From contig NC_039493.1 in the NCBI RefSeq assembly GCF_003590095.1, positions 2,046,001 through 2,110,000 of the forward strand: DNA of 64,000 bases, written 5' to 3'. Below, piece by piece: positions 48,513 to 60,073 of the stretch. The notes beneath the pieces were generated by a model. It saw nothing but the letters and a program-made list of their open reading frames with translations. It was not told where the DNA came from and did not search any database. The position numbers and the translations under genes are program-made. Numbering within the stretch: the first letter of the stretch is position 1; each line of letters starts with the position of its first letter. The DNA is from Trichoplusia ni. Lineage: Eukaryota; Arthropoda; Insecta; Lepidoptera; Noctuidae.

Positions 48513-49356
48513 TGGCACAGGTACTTAGGTTGTCGCTTGGCTGCATCGCAGCGGTATTAATTAAATTCAACTATAATCTAATATAATAATTTAATTTAAT
48601 GAACATAATATAATCTAACACTATAATTTATTAATAATTAATTAAAGATTATAATTAATGTTTAACTAAGAATCAATACTATAATTAATTAATTAATCTC
48701 AATAATTGTTCTTATTGGTTATCCTTATAACTGATACTGTAATTATCAAAATATTTCATTAATTCTGTAAGTCTGTGTTGTAACACTCAACTGTGTAATT
48801 GGTTATAATCTAATCAGTTCCAATTGTTTAACTACCACTCATTGGTTCTTGTTGTATAAAATGGGAACTCACCCAATCAATTTTATTCACCGAAGAAAAG
48901 CTGAACTTGCCTATGAAGTACTTATCAGAGGTGGAGTAACTGACACTTGTATAGAACTTAGAAAACAAATGAATTAATTAATAGACTTTTAACTATTTCA
49001 CTTTAAATAATAACTTAAAACTTAATAAGGTTACATGTTTCAAACTAATTAACTGTAAAGAATAACTTCAACACTTACCTTAAGAAAAATGTAAACATGC
49101 TTAACTTAATTATTTAACTATAAAAAATAACTCAAACTGACTTCACCCTAAATATTTTAAACTACCTACCTCAACTAAATACTTGATTTGACAGAACTAA
49201 AACTACATTGATAATAGCTAAACATACACAATAAAAAATCTAATTCTACTATACCCACCCACTACTACTACACATAGCTACTCCTCTTATTTACCTTTTT
49301 TACACGTTGATTCTTTAAAATAACCAAAAATAATATATCTATCCTATTTTATAACT

Positions 49357-49735
49357 AAAGGTCCTACACCTTTGGTATCCTACAGAGCGGTTGATTACTC
49401 TTAAAATAAGCCCTAATCACAAACATAATTTAAATATTCTACTATTTATACTAAAGGTCCTACACCTTTGGTATCCTACAGAGCGGTTGATTACTCTTAA
49501 AATAAGCCCTAATCACAAACATAATTTAAATATTCTACTATTTATACTAAAGGTCCTACACCTTTGGTATCCTACAGAGCGGTTGATTACTCTTAAAATA
49601 AGCCCTAATAACAAACATAATTTAAATATTCTACTATTTATACTAAAGGTCCTACACCTTTGGTATCCTACAGAGCGGTTGATTACTCTCTAAATAAGCC
49701 CTAATCACAAACATAACTTATATATTTTACTTCTT
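49357..49735 (+). repeat. 96-bp tandem repeat array (about four units)
   Basis: The unit begins AAAGGTCCTACACCTTTGG and recurs with GTCC at 49361, 49457, 49553 and 49649, an exact 96-bp period. Units are almost identical, with the last diverging. Each contains the hairpin AAAGGT-cctac-ACCTTT. Because 96 is a multiple of 3, a 100-residue frame stays open by chance; it is not counted as a gene. Confidence 0.9.
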
Positions 49736-50213
49736 TATCTTCAATCTATCAATAAGTAGCTAGTGGGTGGATAGTAGACTTCATTTTCTGGCGTTGTCTT
49801 TGCGAATGCTGTGGATCTTAAGGGATGATATATTTTTGGCAGAGCAGGTCTCTAGGACAACTACCCTTAAACGTTATATTTATCTAATTGTTACCATAAT
49901 AATAATTATGTTTAACTACTATAATAAACCTTAATGTTTAAAAATCAATTGGCTGAAAGCTGATGGTTGTTGCATGTATCCTAGTTATTGAAAATTAATT
50001 AAGGTATTTTTCGTGCCCTTGTATCTCTTCTACTGGAACCCTTCGGGTCACACTATGACACGTCATACTTACACTTACACTGTGAATCAAACTGAGTAGC
50101 TTATTTAAGCATGATGTTGCTGTAGTTTAAATGGAGGGCAGCGGTCAGTCCCTATATAGTTGGTGATCGAGCGGTGAGATTCTAGCGGATTTTGTTGAGC
50201 AAAATCCTTTTTT

Positions 50214-50227
50214 TGCGGGGGGGGTAC
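50214..50227 (+). promoter_or_regulatory. Polypurine tract of the LTR element
   Basis: TGCGGGGGGGGTAC lies immediately before the 3' LTR start (TGTAACG) and is the expected primer for plus-strand DNA synthesis. Confidence 0.7.
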
Positions 50228-51284
50228 TGTAACGTCGCGTCTATGGCCAACTTACTAATTGTCCATGGACGCGGCGACAGTGGTCCACCCTAGTGCCTAA
50301 ACGTCAAGATGTGAGAGGCTACGTCACATTCCCTCTCGATCGCCATAACTGGCGGCTGCTGCCACGACTCCTAAGATGTAATTATACCCCAATCTTGGGT
50401 GAGTTCTATGTATATTGCTAAACTAAGTGTGTGCCGTGTACGGGATAACCTACTTCATATTAATTTTCACATATTTAATCCCATTCTGCTTGTTCTGTTT
50501 CGCTTGCCTTGGCCGACCACGCGGTCTTAGGTTATCCCATGCATGCGGGCTGCATTGCCCTTGTTCTCAATAGTGTTAAGTGAATACTCAGTGTGCCTTC
50601 AGCTGTTACTAGCCTCCTGCTACCCCTTTAAAGGCTAAAATGAGCTCTGGATAGTGTAAGCACTTTATTGCATCAGCCTTGAGCACGTGTCATTGCACCC
50701 ATCTGCCTTGTAAACCGCTGCGATGTGTGAGCTTACCCTTTCCCTGCCTCTGTGCTGCCCTGGGGACCACTAGGGGAGCATCCACATCGAATGCGGGCCA
50801 ACATCTTCGGCACCGCTAACCTACGCACCTCTATGCACGCTTCCAGGGGTCACCCTACGGGTTACCGCCGTCCCACTACCTTCTGCGGGTCCCGCTCTCC
50901 AGCCGGCAGCTAAGCATCTATTGGTGGCCGCGGCCGTTGTCACGCCAGCGACCCCAGCTTCTGGGCAGCTTCAGCCAGCTCCCGGGCCGCTCATCCAGCT
51001 TCCGTGCCGCTCAGCCAGCCTCTGCCAGCTACCGGGCCGCTCGGCCGTCTTCAGCCAGCTTCCGTGCAGCTTCAGCCAGCTCACCGGGCACCCTACGTGG
51101 ACCCCCCAGGGACGGTACCCCCTCACTCATATAAAAGCGAGGACTTGATTACCTGTGCCACAAACCCGCGACCTAGCCGGACCTAGTTCTATTAAAGACC
51201 TTTTTGGAGATCTATCTCTGGTTTTCTTTCTCCCTAATTGGTTAACGGTCCGCACAGCCTACCTGTGCGGCCCTCACCGTTACA
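50228..51284 (+). repeat. 3' LTR, 1,057 bp
   Basis: It starts TGTAACGTCGCG and ends CACCGTTACA, so the ends are TGTAAC/GTTACA. Near the 3' end a TATAAAAG box (about 51131-51138) and an ATTAAA signal (about 51191) mark a U3-R-U5 arrangement. A GC-rich segment around 50925-51090 contains imperfect repeats of CAGCTTCAGCCAGCT and CGGGCCGCTC. The first 55 bp can fold (GTCGCGTC..ATGG with CCATGGACGCGGCGAC). Confidence 0.9.
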
Positions 51285-54200
51285 ACACGTTAACAGAAAA
51301 ACCTTAAGTGAACCATAGTCAACCGATTAACCACACGTGTAGCGGTTAACGGTAACGGTTAGTGTTAAGTAACTGAAAGCCGCCGTGAGGTAACGACAAG
51401 CTTCGCTGGACAGTTAGATAATATTAATTACTGTTTACTTAGCAACTGAACATCGATGATAAGGTTATGTCAGATTTGTGATTGCGATGTTACTGATAAC
51501 ATAATATACAAAGGCAGAGGATGTTAAAATTTAGTTTCGTGAGAGAAGTGTTTTGTTTAAGCCCTTAAAAGAAAGGTAATCATCCGTTAAACTTAGGAGC
51601 CTAACACTTATAACTGGCTAACAGACAAACAGCAAAGACGACGTCCATAATAAATAGCCTATTTAGAGGATGTTTATTTAAGTTACTGTAATGAACTCGC
51701 GCGTCAGCTCATGATTAACTCCAAAAAGTAGTCGGGCGATCCCGATAAATACATCATCTAAATATCTAAAAACATTATATAACATTCAAGTATAATTTTA
51801 ATAGAATACCACATCCCGGCCTAAACCACGGTATAAAATTCTCCTTCATAATGCTTCCACATAAAACGACCCACCATCTGACAAGTTCCACCGTTCCTTC
51901 CTCACGCTACATGCAAAGTGCTTTTTAAACGCCGCTCTGTGAGCGTGACGCAACGCCAACAATAGCGATAGTATGCAACATTATGTAAACTATAAATTGT
52001 GCAAAACCTGAACATCTCGGGCATGCGGCTGTTGTTACTGATTTTATGCTGAATTCCTTAACTGTGGTAATGTTAAGTGATTTGTGTGAAAAATTACAGT
52101 TGACCACTCAATTATTAAATGCCTTAATATAATTACGAAACTTTTACGTATGTTAACTTCTCATCTAATCGTGTTTGTTTTGTAATAGTACTAAGTTGTA
52201 GTTTATAGTTATTTTAAATCATTCTGAAAATGTCATGTATGCCTATAATTTGTGCCATTACTGTCTCATAATGATAAGTTTTAAGGTAATTGTATCGTTG
52301 GTGTGCAAAATAAACTAAAATAAAATAAAAAATAATGGATACTGGCAAACACAACGAGTTTCTGATAGGGTCTGAAATAGATTGAAATACAATTGCTAAT
52401 ACACTAACTTTTTCAGAGAAAGCTTGAAGGTCCTTTTGCGCCAGCTGGAACACAATAGCCAAATGCGCTTGTGCGAAAAGTGCGATTAAAAAAACTATTA
52501 CTAAGACTGGATGCGTGACATCAACTTGAATTTTATGTAAACGCTATACTTCAGACATCTTCTGGAAGGTTTACTTAAAAAAATAACCTAGTCTAATTTT
52601 ATCTAATCTAATTTGTGTAGGACAAAATGATAAATAAAACAGCACAAACTTATAATACGTTTTCGTCCAGATTGTCTAGACGGTACTATTAACAACTGTT
52701 ATTGTTATTTGTACAAGTTTGCTTTGAAGATGTTCTCATGTTATGCAAAACATTTGTGTTGTCATCTCACTAACATGAGTCAGTTAAAGTCTCTGTGGTT
52801 AAAGTGAAGCTAGAATCAGGAAGTTACTTTAAGATGGGTCCACTCCTAATAAGGAAGAACTACTTACGTATAACGATAAAGTGATGTAACATTTAATATA
52901 ATGTTTATTAAAAGTCAACAATTATTATCAACATCGTTTACACGGATCGTGAGCTTTGTTAAGGCTTATAAACTTATCTATTAAAGTATAATTATTTATA
53001 ATTTAAAGATTTTTGTCAAACATAGTAGGTCTGTAAGCTTTATAGCTTATGGTCTATAAGTTAAAACTGCTATAAAATAAAGGTACATAAACAACTATAA
53101 AATTCATATTACTGTCAGATAATTCAGATTTACGTCTGTAGAAAAAGGTTAAATTAATATTAATTAACGATAAAACTCTTATTTTGATTTTATTAATATT
53201 TGTCGGCTTAGGAACCATTACGTGCTACATACTAATATTACGTATATTAAAGTCTACTATGATACAGCATATTGCCCACAGGATGTTTCGTCCTATTTTC
53301 CCATACTTAACTTCGTAAAATAAATATTCATGATTAGACAGTTACTCTAACTGTCGCATGTAACTGGTAACGGACACACCAACCTATATCACTTAATTGG
53401 TTTAACTTCTACCACACAAGTAGTTACCACGACATACGATTTTCAACCTTACCGTGTGGAAATAAGGGTGTTGTTAATTGTCAGTGAGAATACGCTGTCG
53501 TTTACAGTCGTGCTTTGATTGATAAAAGGTTGACGAGTGTGTTTAATTGATCTTTTAAACCGTATGTAAAAAAAGGTTAAAAATAACGAGAAACTGAAGG
53601 ATATAAGTAAAACCTTCAAAGAACGCCTCAATTGCAGCATCATTTACATTCTTGCCCACAATACATTTAAAAAACACAAGTGCAGACGACAGATCTATAG
53701 ATCATCGTTAAATTAAACCTTTCTTTTAAGGCAACAAGTTATTATCAGCCTACAATAAGTAATAACAATTGCGGAAGTAAATGCCTCACTATAATTATAG
53801 AGAAACTCATCCTATGAAGCCTCTCCGCCAACTTGTCAACCTTGAATATGTTTTAACAGGTCTTTTGTGGTCAGGAAAGTATTTTTTTTGCACCTGTTTT
53901 ACTAGTCGTCCTTGATTTAATTTTCTAGTCAAACAAGACATAGTGGCGATAAACGATAAGCAAGAATATTTACTGAAAATTAATGTCTAATTTAATGTGT
54001 TAATAGTTATAAAAATTGACTTATTTATGAATATTTTTAAAACATCATATTATTTGTGACAAATGTTATTGTACACTAAACGTTTAATGTTTTCAAAAAC
54101 TATTATAATAAACTATTAGAACGAATATTGTATATGCAAGAATAAAGATTGTAATCAAACAATCATCTTGTATTAAATTTTAGTTTGTCAAATAATAGAC

Positions 54201-54753
54201 ATCAACGCGTTGGAAGCACCTTTTTATGTAGGTAATTATTTTGTTTTGTAGCGAGACACGAAAATTACTAGAATAAATCCAAACAAAAACTGGCTGCTTT
54301 GAAAAACTTAAGTGGATGCACTAATAATCCGTCATGCAAAAGACATCAACGCGCCGGCTAGCACATCGTTTTAGTCTATTTCTAAAGCCACATTGTGTGT
54401 AAAACAATGCACAATGGGAGGTTTTCTTGCATGATTGTGAAGGAAGTATGTATCTATGAATTGTATGTGTTTTGTATGGCCGGGTTCAAAGAGGTAGTTC
54501 AAGTTCTTGAAAGTGTATGGAATGGGAGTTTTTGTGTATGAGTAAACGTATGTTGACTAAGATAAGTTTTGTAATGGTTTTACTTTCTGTCTCGACTGAG
54601 AAATTGAAATGTAATTGCTGTTTCTTGCATGTCTGGTTTATGAATCAGGCTATAAATATTGTTATTTACGACTTGCCGAATTGCGGCAGATTTAAAAGTG
54701 AAACAAATGTGTCGTTTGCATAGTAATAATATTTGTTTTTTTTTTGTTCACAG
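51285..54753. other. Spacer between LTR element and chitinase exons
   Basis: No exon or conserved frame was recognised. The start-codon exon of the chitinase, and any displaced Cdk12 tail exon, could lie here unseen. A fragment related to the palindromic MITE lies at 51690-51770. Confidence 0.5.
51690..51770 (-). repeat. Decayed relative of the 6669-6858 MITE
   Basis: It shares GCGTCAGCTCATGATTAA, AGTCGGGC and CCCGATAAATAC with that element, but the palindrome is broken. Confidence 0.5.
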
Positions 54754-57700
54754 GAAGTCACAACATGGCTGTCACTACTGTTAGCAGTTATCACATTAGG
54801 CACATCAGGTAAATACAAACATTGTATTATTATACACCGCATTCCTTAATACATGTTTACTCCCTGCGAACACGAAAAAAGGAATATTAATCATCGGCCT
54901 TGTCAATTTGAACGAGCATGTTATTTTCAGACTCGTTCTCTACATTTTATTTTCCATTTATTCAGTCAAAATAAACAACGAATCGTTAAACTACGAGACA
55001 ACCGCAGTCTCCATCTAAAAGCCTCGGTCGAAAAATATATCATTATGACAATAAGGCATGATCTAACATCATTTGACTAGTTCCTATAATACTCGAACGA
55101 ATACCCATCAATCTTTAAACTAGCTATCTGCATGCAGAGTTAAACTTCAGCACTTGGTGAACAAGGTTCAATATATAAATAAGAATGTAACAGATACTTT
55201 GCTGCAATGTCACGGAATGAATGGTTGGGAGTGAATCCTGAACAATAGGTCATTAGTCCCACGTCGACCGCCCACCGGGCAGCGTGCGACGACCTTTATA
55301 CAGTATTTTTGTATGGATATGCTCTCAGTAATTATATTTGCATTACTCAAATAATAATTTACTAAGCTCATTTCAGTTACGTTGGGAAAATTAATTTGAA
55401 ATAGCCTGAAGAATTATTTTCTAAATAAGAACTGCTGAAATTAATTATTTTCTTTTCTCTTCAATCTCTCTTCGAATCAGAAAAAAAAATATTTATTACT
55501 GATTACTTTTGTAATAAGGCCAAAAGTGTAGAAAAAATCGTGCCGGTTTGCACTTCACATTTTTCCGAAGGCTTTCGTTAATAATACTGCATTTGAAGGC
55601 TGTATTCACCGGCGAGGAATTTGCATTGTGAGCGATGACTCAGTGTCAAAGGAACGAGTTCCTTAAAGATGGCGAACTTTGAAGTTTAAGACGTAGGTCA
55701 AACTTTGAACTTTGTCTAGATTAAGTTAGTTTTCATTGCAGGTTTTTAATTTTATTTTCTGTCTTAATGTGAAGCCATAGAGATGGGGCTAAACGGGCTT
55801 AGAAAAAATAAAATATGCATATTATGACTGTAAAGTATTCTAAATTAAGTTTTATTACATTTCAATAAGGTCGCATTATGTCATATAGTTTGCAGTCATT
55901 AAAAACAAGATCTTCCGCATGCATAGCGAACAATTTAACATCGTCTTCAAATTGCAATATTGCCTCACTACTATACAGAACTACTGTTAGAAAATAACAA
56001 ACTGTATTATAATTGTACTAATAGTTTAATTGGCCTGTATTATATACACGATAGTTTAAATTAATAACTAAATTTCATCACATCGCATGATTAGATGAAA
56101 TTAAAAGCAACTGTCTAATTGGATGTAACAATTCATTAATTTGATTAGTTTCAAGGCTGTAGAGAAGATTAAATGCGATTTTCAATGATATTTTAATAGT
56201 TATCGCGAATAAGGACGACCTTGGATACTTTTGCTAATCAGAAAAAGCAGCACTTTTAAATGTAACGAGTTTATTAGTGGATTGTATCTACTTTTTCCGT
56301 CATTTTTATCTATTTGCCATGCAATTACTTATCTATCGAATTATTAAGTTGCCTCAACATATTTATTTCGTATATCTTTTATTATTTATCGTCATATTTT
56401 ATTATCGTCTTATCCTAACAAAAAATAAAAAATCTAACCAAACAAAAAATATTGAATATGTAATATTAAAAGTTAAAACATAAAATCGTTTGAATTTACT
56501 GCATTGCGACTTAATTCATATCGAAATTTATAAAAACTGACACATTTATGATCATATCCATACAAGTTAAACTTGTTACAAGTCAAATCATTACAAATAC
56601 TAACTAGACTACAGAGTTCTATCATTTCTGTCACAATATTCATTTCACAGCCATTCACAAAATAAAGTGCATTTTCTTAATAATTTTCCGCTGCATTAGG
56701 CACGGCGATTAGCGGGCGACGCCGGGCGGCAAGCTACAGCTGTGGTAAATTGTATTAGTAGTTACACTTTCAGTTATCTACTCGTAAATAATCTAGAAAC
56801 GCAGCCGTGCGTGTTGCTAGGCTGTCGGGCTGTGTTACTAGGTTTTAATAATTAGGTAAATAGGTATTATGTCTTGCAAGCTTGGACATTAAAAAAACTT
56901 ACCAAATGTAAGCGTAATTGAAAGACATGCCAAACTGGATTGTACTTATGCTGGTTGTTAATTAAACTTTACCGAATTCGTAATTAAATAGAATATCAAT
57001 TTCTTAGACAAATACGGTAATATTCTTATACTTTTCAATAAATATCAAAAATGCATTAATTTACATTATGCTAATTAGTAACACTTCTTTATCGTCGTAT
57101 ACTTAGATAAAGATCTGAAAAAACTGTACCTTGTATTGTTGATATCTTGTCAGGCCTGTAGTTTGCCATGAATCAATTTCTGAGCATACATTTACTATTT
57201 TCAGAAACTACTCAGTAATAAAAATACTAGGGTCCTATACAATGCTAGGTGGCGTAACCCGGCCTTACATAATATATATAACAAAACTTATTTCTGGGTT
57301 GCGTAGCTCGACTATTTGCAAATCAGAATCCGTAACGTTATTTGCGCTATTATTGTACTGTTCCAAATTGTGCATAATTTATTATTGTTATTTAATATTG
57401 CCAGACTGTTTGAATTTATTTTAAGACAATATAATTCAATAATTTGTTGTTGCGTATGTTGTCTCGAGAATGTAATGTTGTTTTATTTCGGAATAAGAAG
57501 AGTAATTTGATTTTGTTACGGATAGCCGATTTAGTACACGGTTAAACTTGTTTTAAGTCACCCATAACGCCAAACCCACTGTGTCCGAAGTGTCGCGGGT
57601 ACAATCTCCGGACAAGCATCTGTGTGATCCCTGAATATTTGATTTGAATCTGGGGGTCTTAATGCACATGCATAAGCATTTTTTTAATTTGATCCGATTC

Positions 57701-60073
57701 ACATTACAGTAGGTTTTTTTTTACAAATTCCATCCTTTATTGTCCACAGTGTCATCGAGCGAGCCCCGCGTGGTGTGCTACTACACGAACTGGTCGGTGT
57801 ACCGGCCTGGCACCGCGCGCTTCAACCCGCAGAACATCAACCCCTACCTCTGCACGCATCTCGTCTACGCCTTCGGAGGCTTCACCAAGGACAACAGCTT
57901 CAAGCCCTTCGACAAGTATCAGGATATTGAGAAAGGTATGTCTTTCATGTTATTTTCACTACTTTTTTTGAAGTTAATTTTCTCTATAAAGGACAAACTC
58001 GGCTAGATCCAGTTCAGTGTATCTTAAAATATATTGGCGCCAAACGAGGGGCATATATTTATGAAAATAATAACAAAAAAAATAGGTTAATACATTTCTG
58101 GAAGAGAAAACTTCCAAAAATAATAACATTTTCAAATTCACTAATATCACCTTGAATAAAAGGCATTCTAAATTGCCCCATGTTGGGCGCCAAATTTTAA
58201 CTATTGTTACAAAATGAACAATGAGACTTAATATGTTTTTGTTTACTTATCTAGGTGGTTACGCGAAGTTCACTGGGCTAAAGACATACAACAAGAACCT
58301 GAAGACACTGCTGGCTATCGGAGGGTGGAACGAGGGTTCCACCCGGTTCTCTCCCATGGTCGGCTCCAGGGAGAGAAGGAAGGAGTTCGTCAGGAACGCT
58401 ATCAAGGTCAGCTACACTTTTCTTATGAATTGTAAAATATTGTATGTTAATTGAATTGATTTTACTTTTGTTTCTACATCATGGAGAATTACGTAATTCA
58501 AATAATTTTATTTCCGATGTTCGAGTATGTTTTTTGTTGGAACATATACACTTTTATTGATGTTCTTTATTTTGATACCAAATCATAATTTTATTTTTTA
58601 CGTTTTTCAATTGAAACTGAGTAACAATTTCATTCATTTATAAGTACTTTATTATTGCTCATTGTACCCTTTTCATAAGCCACCAGCTAAGACTCACAAG
58701 ATCACACTTTCACCACACTTGTAATCATTGCACCTTTCTCTGACGAAATTACATACAAATTACTGCCATGAGAATGTATAATGAAAAGACTGTCATGGTT
58801 ACGTTGAGAAAATATTAAGAACAAAAAAGTATTATTTACCCATAAATTTGTTGAGCATTCGTATCTCATTATAGAAGTAATGAGATGTAAACTTAATTTT
58901 TAATCGCAAAATATGAAAATTGATAGTGTATTATTGTTTCACTGGTTAAAAAAGTATTCTCGTAAAGTTTCACTTACAGTAAACGTAAGATAGATAAATT
59001 TGTTTTTATTTGATTCTCATGACTCAGTTTCTTTAATTTGAACAGAGCAAGAAAGTGTTATGAATTATAATTTTCTTCTCTACCAAACAAAAGAGTTTTC
59101 ACTGTTGAGTTTATAGTAGTATTAGCACAAATGGTAGGGTTGTCAGAAAGGGTTACCGTGGTCTCGGTAAACGAAGGACAAAGGAAGGAGCATGGATGGG
59201 GCTTAGGTAGTAGAAGTCTAACACTCTCTTTCGCTAACCCTAAGCAAAAGGAGTCATTGGGTAATTTCCCACCTAAAATCGAAAAAAAACAAAAAGTCGC
59301 TATTTTTACAATACGCAAAACTTTTGCCTTCCATGAATGTAATGTTTTTCAATATAATATGCTAAATGTAAAACAAAAAAAGAAGACAAAATAGAGTCAG
59401 TTATCGATTAAGGTTAATGTTTATAATAATCTATACATCAATAGAAAATACTCGAGATTCCTCCGATATTAGATCGACATTAGAAAACTATGTCAAATCG
59501 ATTATATTCACTATTACTTGTGAGCGAAAACCGACATATTTCTGCGGTAAAATGATTAAATGACTGTGAAATGTTGGAAAGTAGGGCAAATGAAAGGAAT
59601 TCATTTACTTTTATTATTTAATCTTTTTGTTATGCGAATACAGGTTTTCATAGGAAATATTTGATAAATGCTTATTTCAGATTCTTTCTCAAATCTCACA
59701 AGAAAGTGCTCGATATAATGTTATAGTTCAGATACATTTTCTTCAAAATTGTAGAAGAAGAGCATTAAAATCACTCTCCATCTACAAATTTTTATTTCTC
59801 TCTTGTCCACCACCCTAACGAAACCCATATCTCCCCGCAGTTCCTCAGACAGAACCGCTTCGACGGATTGGACTTAGACTGGGAGTACCCAGCCTTCAGG
59901 GACGGCGGGAAGCCCAAGGACAGGGAAAACTACGCCAAGCTGGTAAAGGAGCTTCGCGAGGAGTTCGACAGGGAAGCAGAGAAGACAGGGAAACCCAGGC
60001 TGCTGCTCACCATGGCCGTGCCAGCTGGTATCGAGTATATACAGAAGGGATTTGATGTGAAGACTTTGAACAA
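54754..60073 (+). CDS. Cht6: GH18 chitinase, Cht6-like, N-terminal part (4 visible exons)
   Basis: Exons: 54754-54808, 57750-57935, 58255-58406, 59841-60073, phases consistent; 208 codons plus 2 nt. The first exon supplies the end of a signal peptide (WLSLLLAVITLGTS); the ATG must be in an unseen upstream exon. The catalytic domain then starts (RVVCYYTNWSVYRPG). Conserved region 1 is KTLLAIGGWNEG. Region 2, FDGLDLDWEYP, carries the catalytic Glu of DxxDxDWE. The chain stops at the donor AA|GTTAGT, and regions 3 and 4 are beyond the window. Secreted family 18 enzymes cleave beta-1,4-GlcNAc bonds in chitin of cuticle or peritrophic matrix. The sequence style, including TKDNSFKPFDKYQDIEKGGY, points to group VI (Cht6); groups I-III read differently here. 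The family is certain, the subgroup less so. Confidence 0.88.
57551..57661 (+). repeat. SINE-like dispersed repeat in chitinase intron
   Basis: GCGGGTACAATCTCC (B-box-like), 'acaagcatctgtgtgatccc' and 'gaatctgggggtctt' match the same unit as 2085-2206, inverted. It lies 100 bp upstream of exon 57750. Confidence 0.5.
58034..58193. mobile_element. 160-bp MITE in chitinase intron
   Basis: The left end is TTGGCGCCAAACGAGGGGCA and the right end TGCCCCATGTTGGGCGCCAA, inverted with 18 of 20 positions matching. The interior is AT-rich with no frame. A lone end of the same type is at 8076. Confidence 0.65.
59135..59290 (+). repeat. Probable dispersed moth repeat in chitinase intron
   Basis: Segments 'gaaggacaaaggaaggagca', 'gtagaagtctaacactctct' and 'gcaaaaggagtcattgggta' recall a repeat frequent in moth introns. 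Ends are not defined. Confidence 0.35.

Larger units (their letters stand above)
48254..51284 (+). mobile_element. Non-autonomous LTR retrotransposon (no gag-pol)
   Basis: Two LTR copies (partial 5' 48254-48494; complete 3' 50228-51284) flank only 1,733 bp. The 5' LTR is followed directly by TGGCGCCCAAT, a primer-binding-site-like start, and the 3' LTR is preceded by GCGGGGGGGGTAC, a polypurine tract. This fixes the orientation as plus. The interior is AT-rich, has a 96-bp tandem array and no Gag, protease, RT or integrase frame. Over the 240 bp that can be compared the LTRs differ by a single C insertion, so the copy is young. Superfamily (gypsy-like is likely from the PBS) is inference. Confidence 0.85.

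Noticed and set aside
49391..49693. 100-codon frame with a repeated 32-residue unit, and resemblance to a CRISPR array
   Set aside because: The period is a multiple of 3, so the frame stays open automatically. There are no spacers between the units and this is an animal genome.
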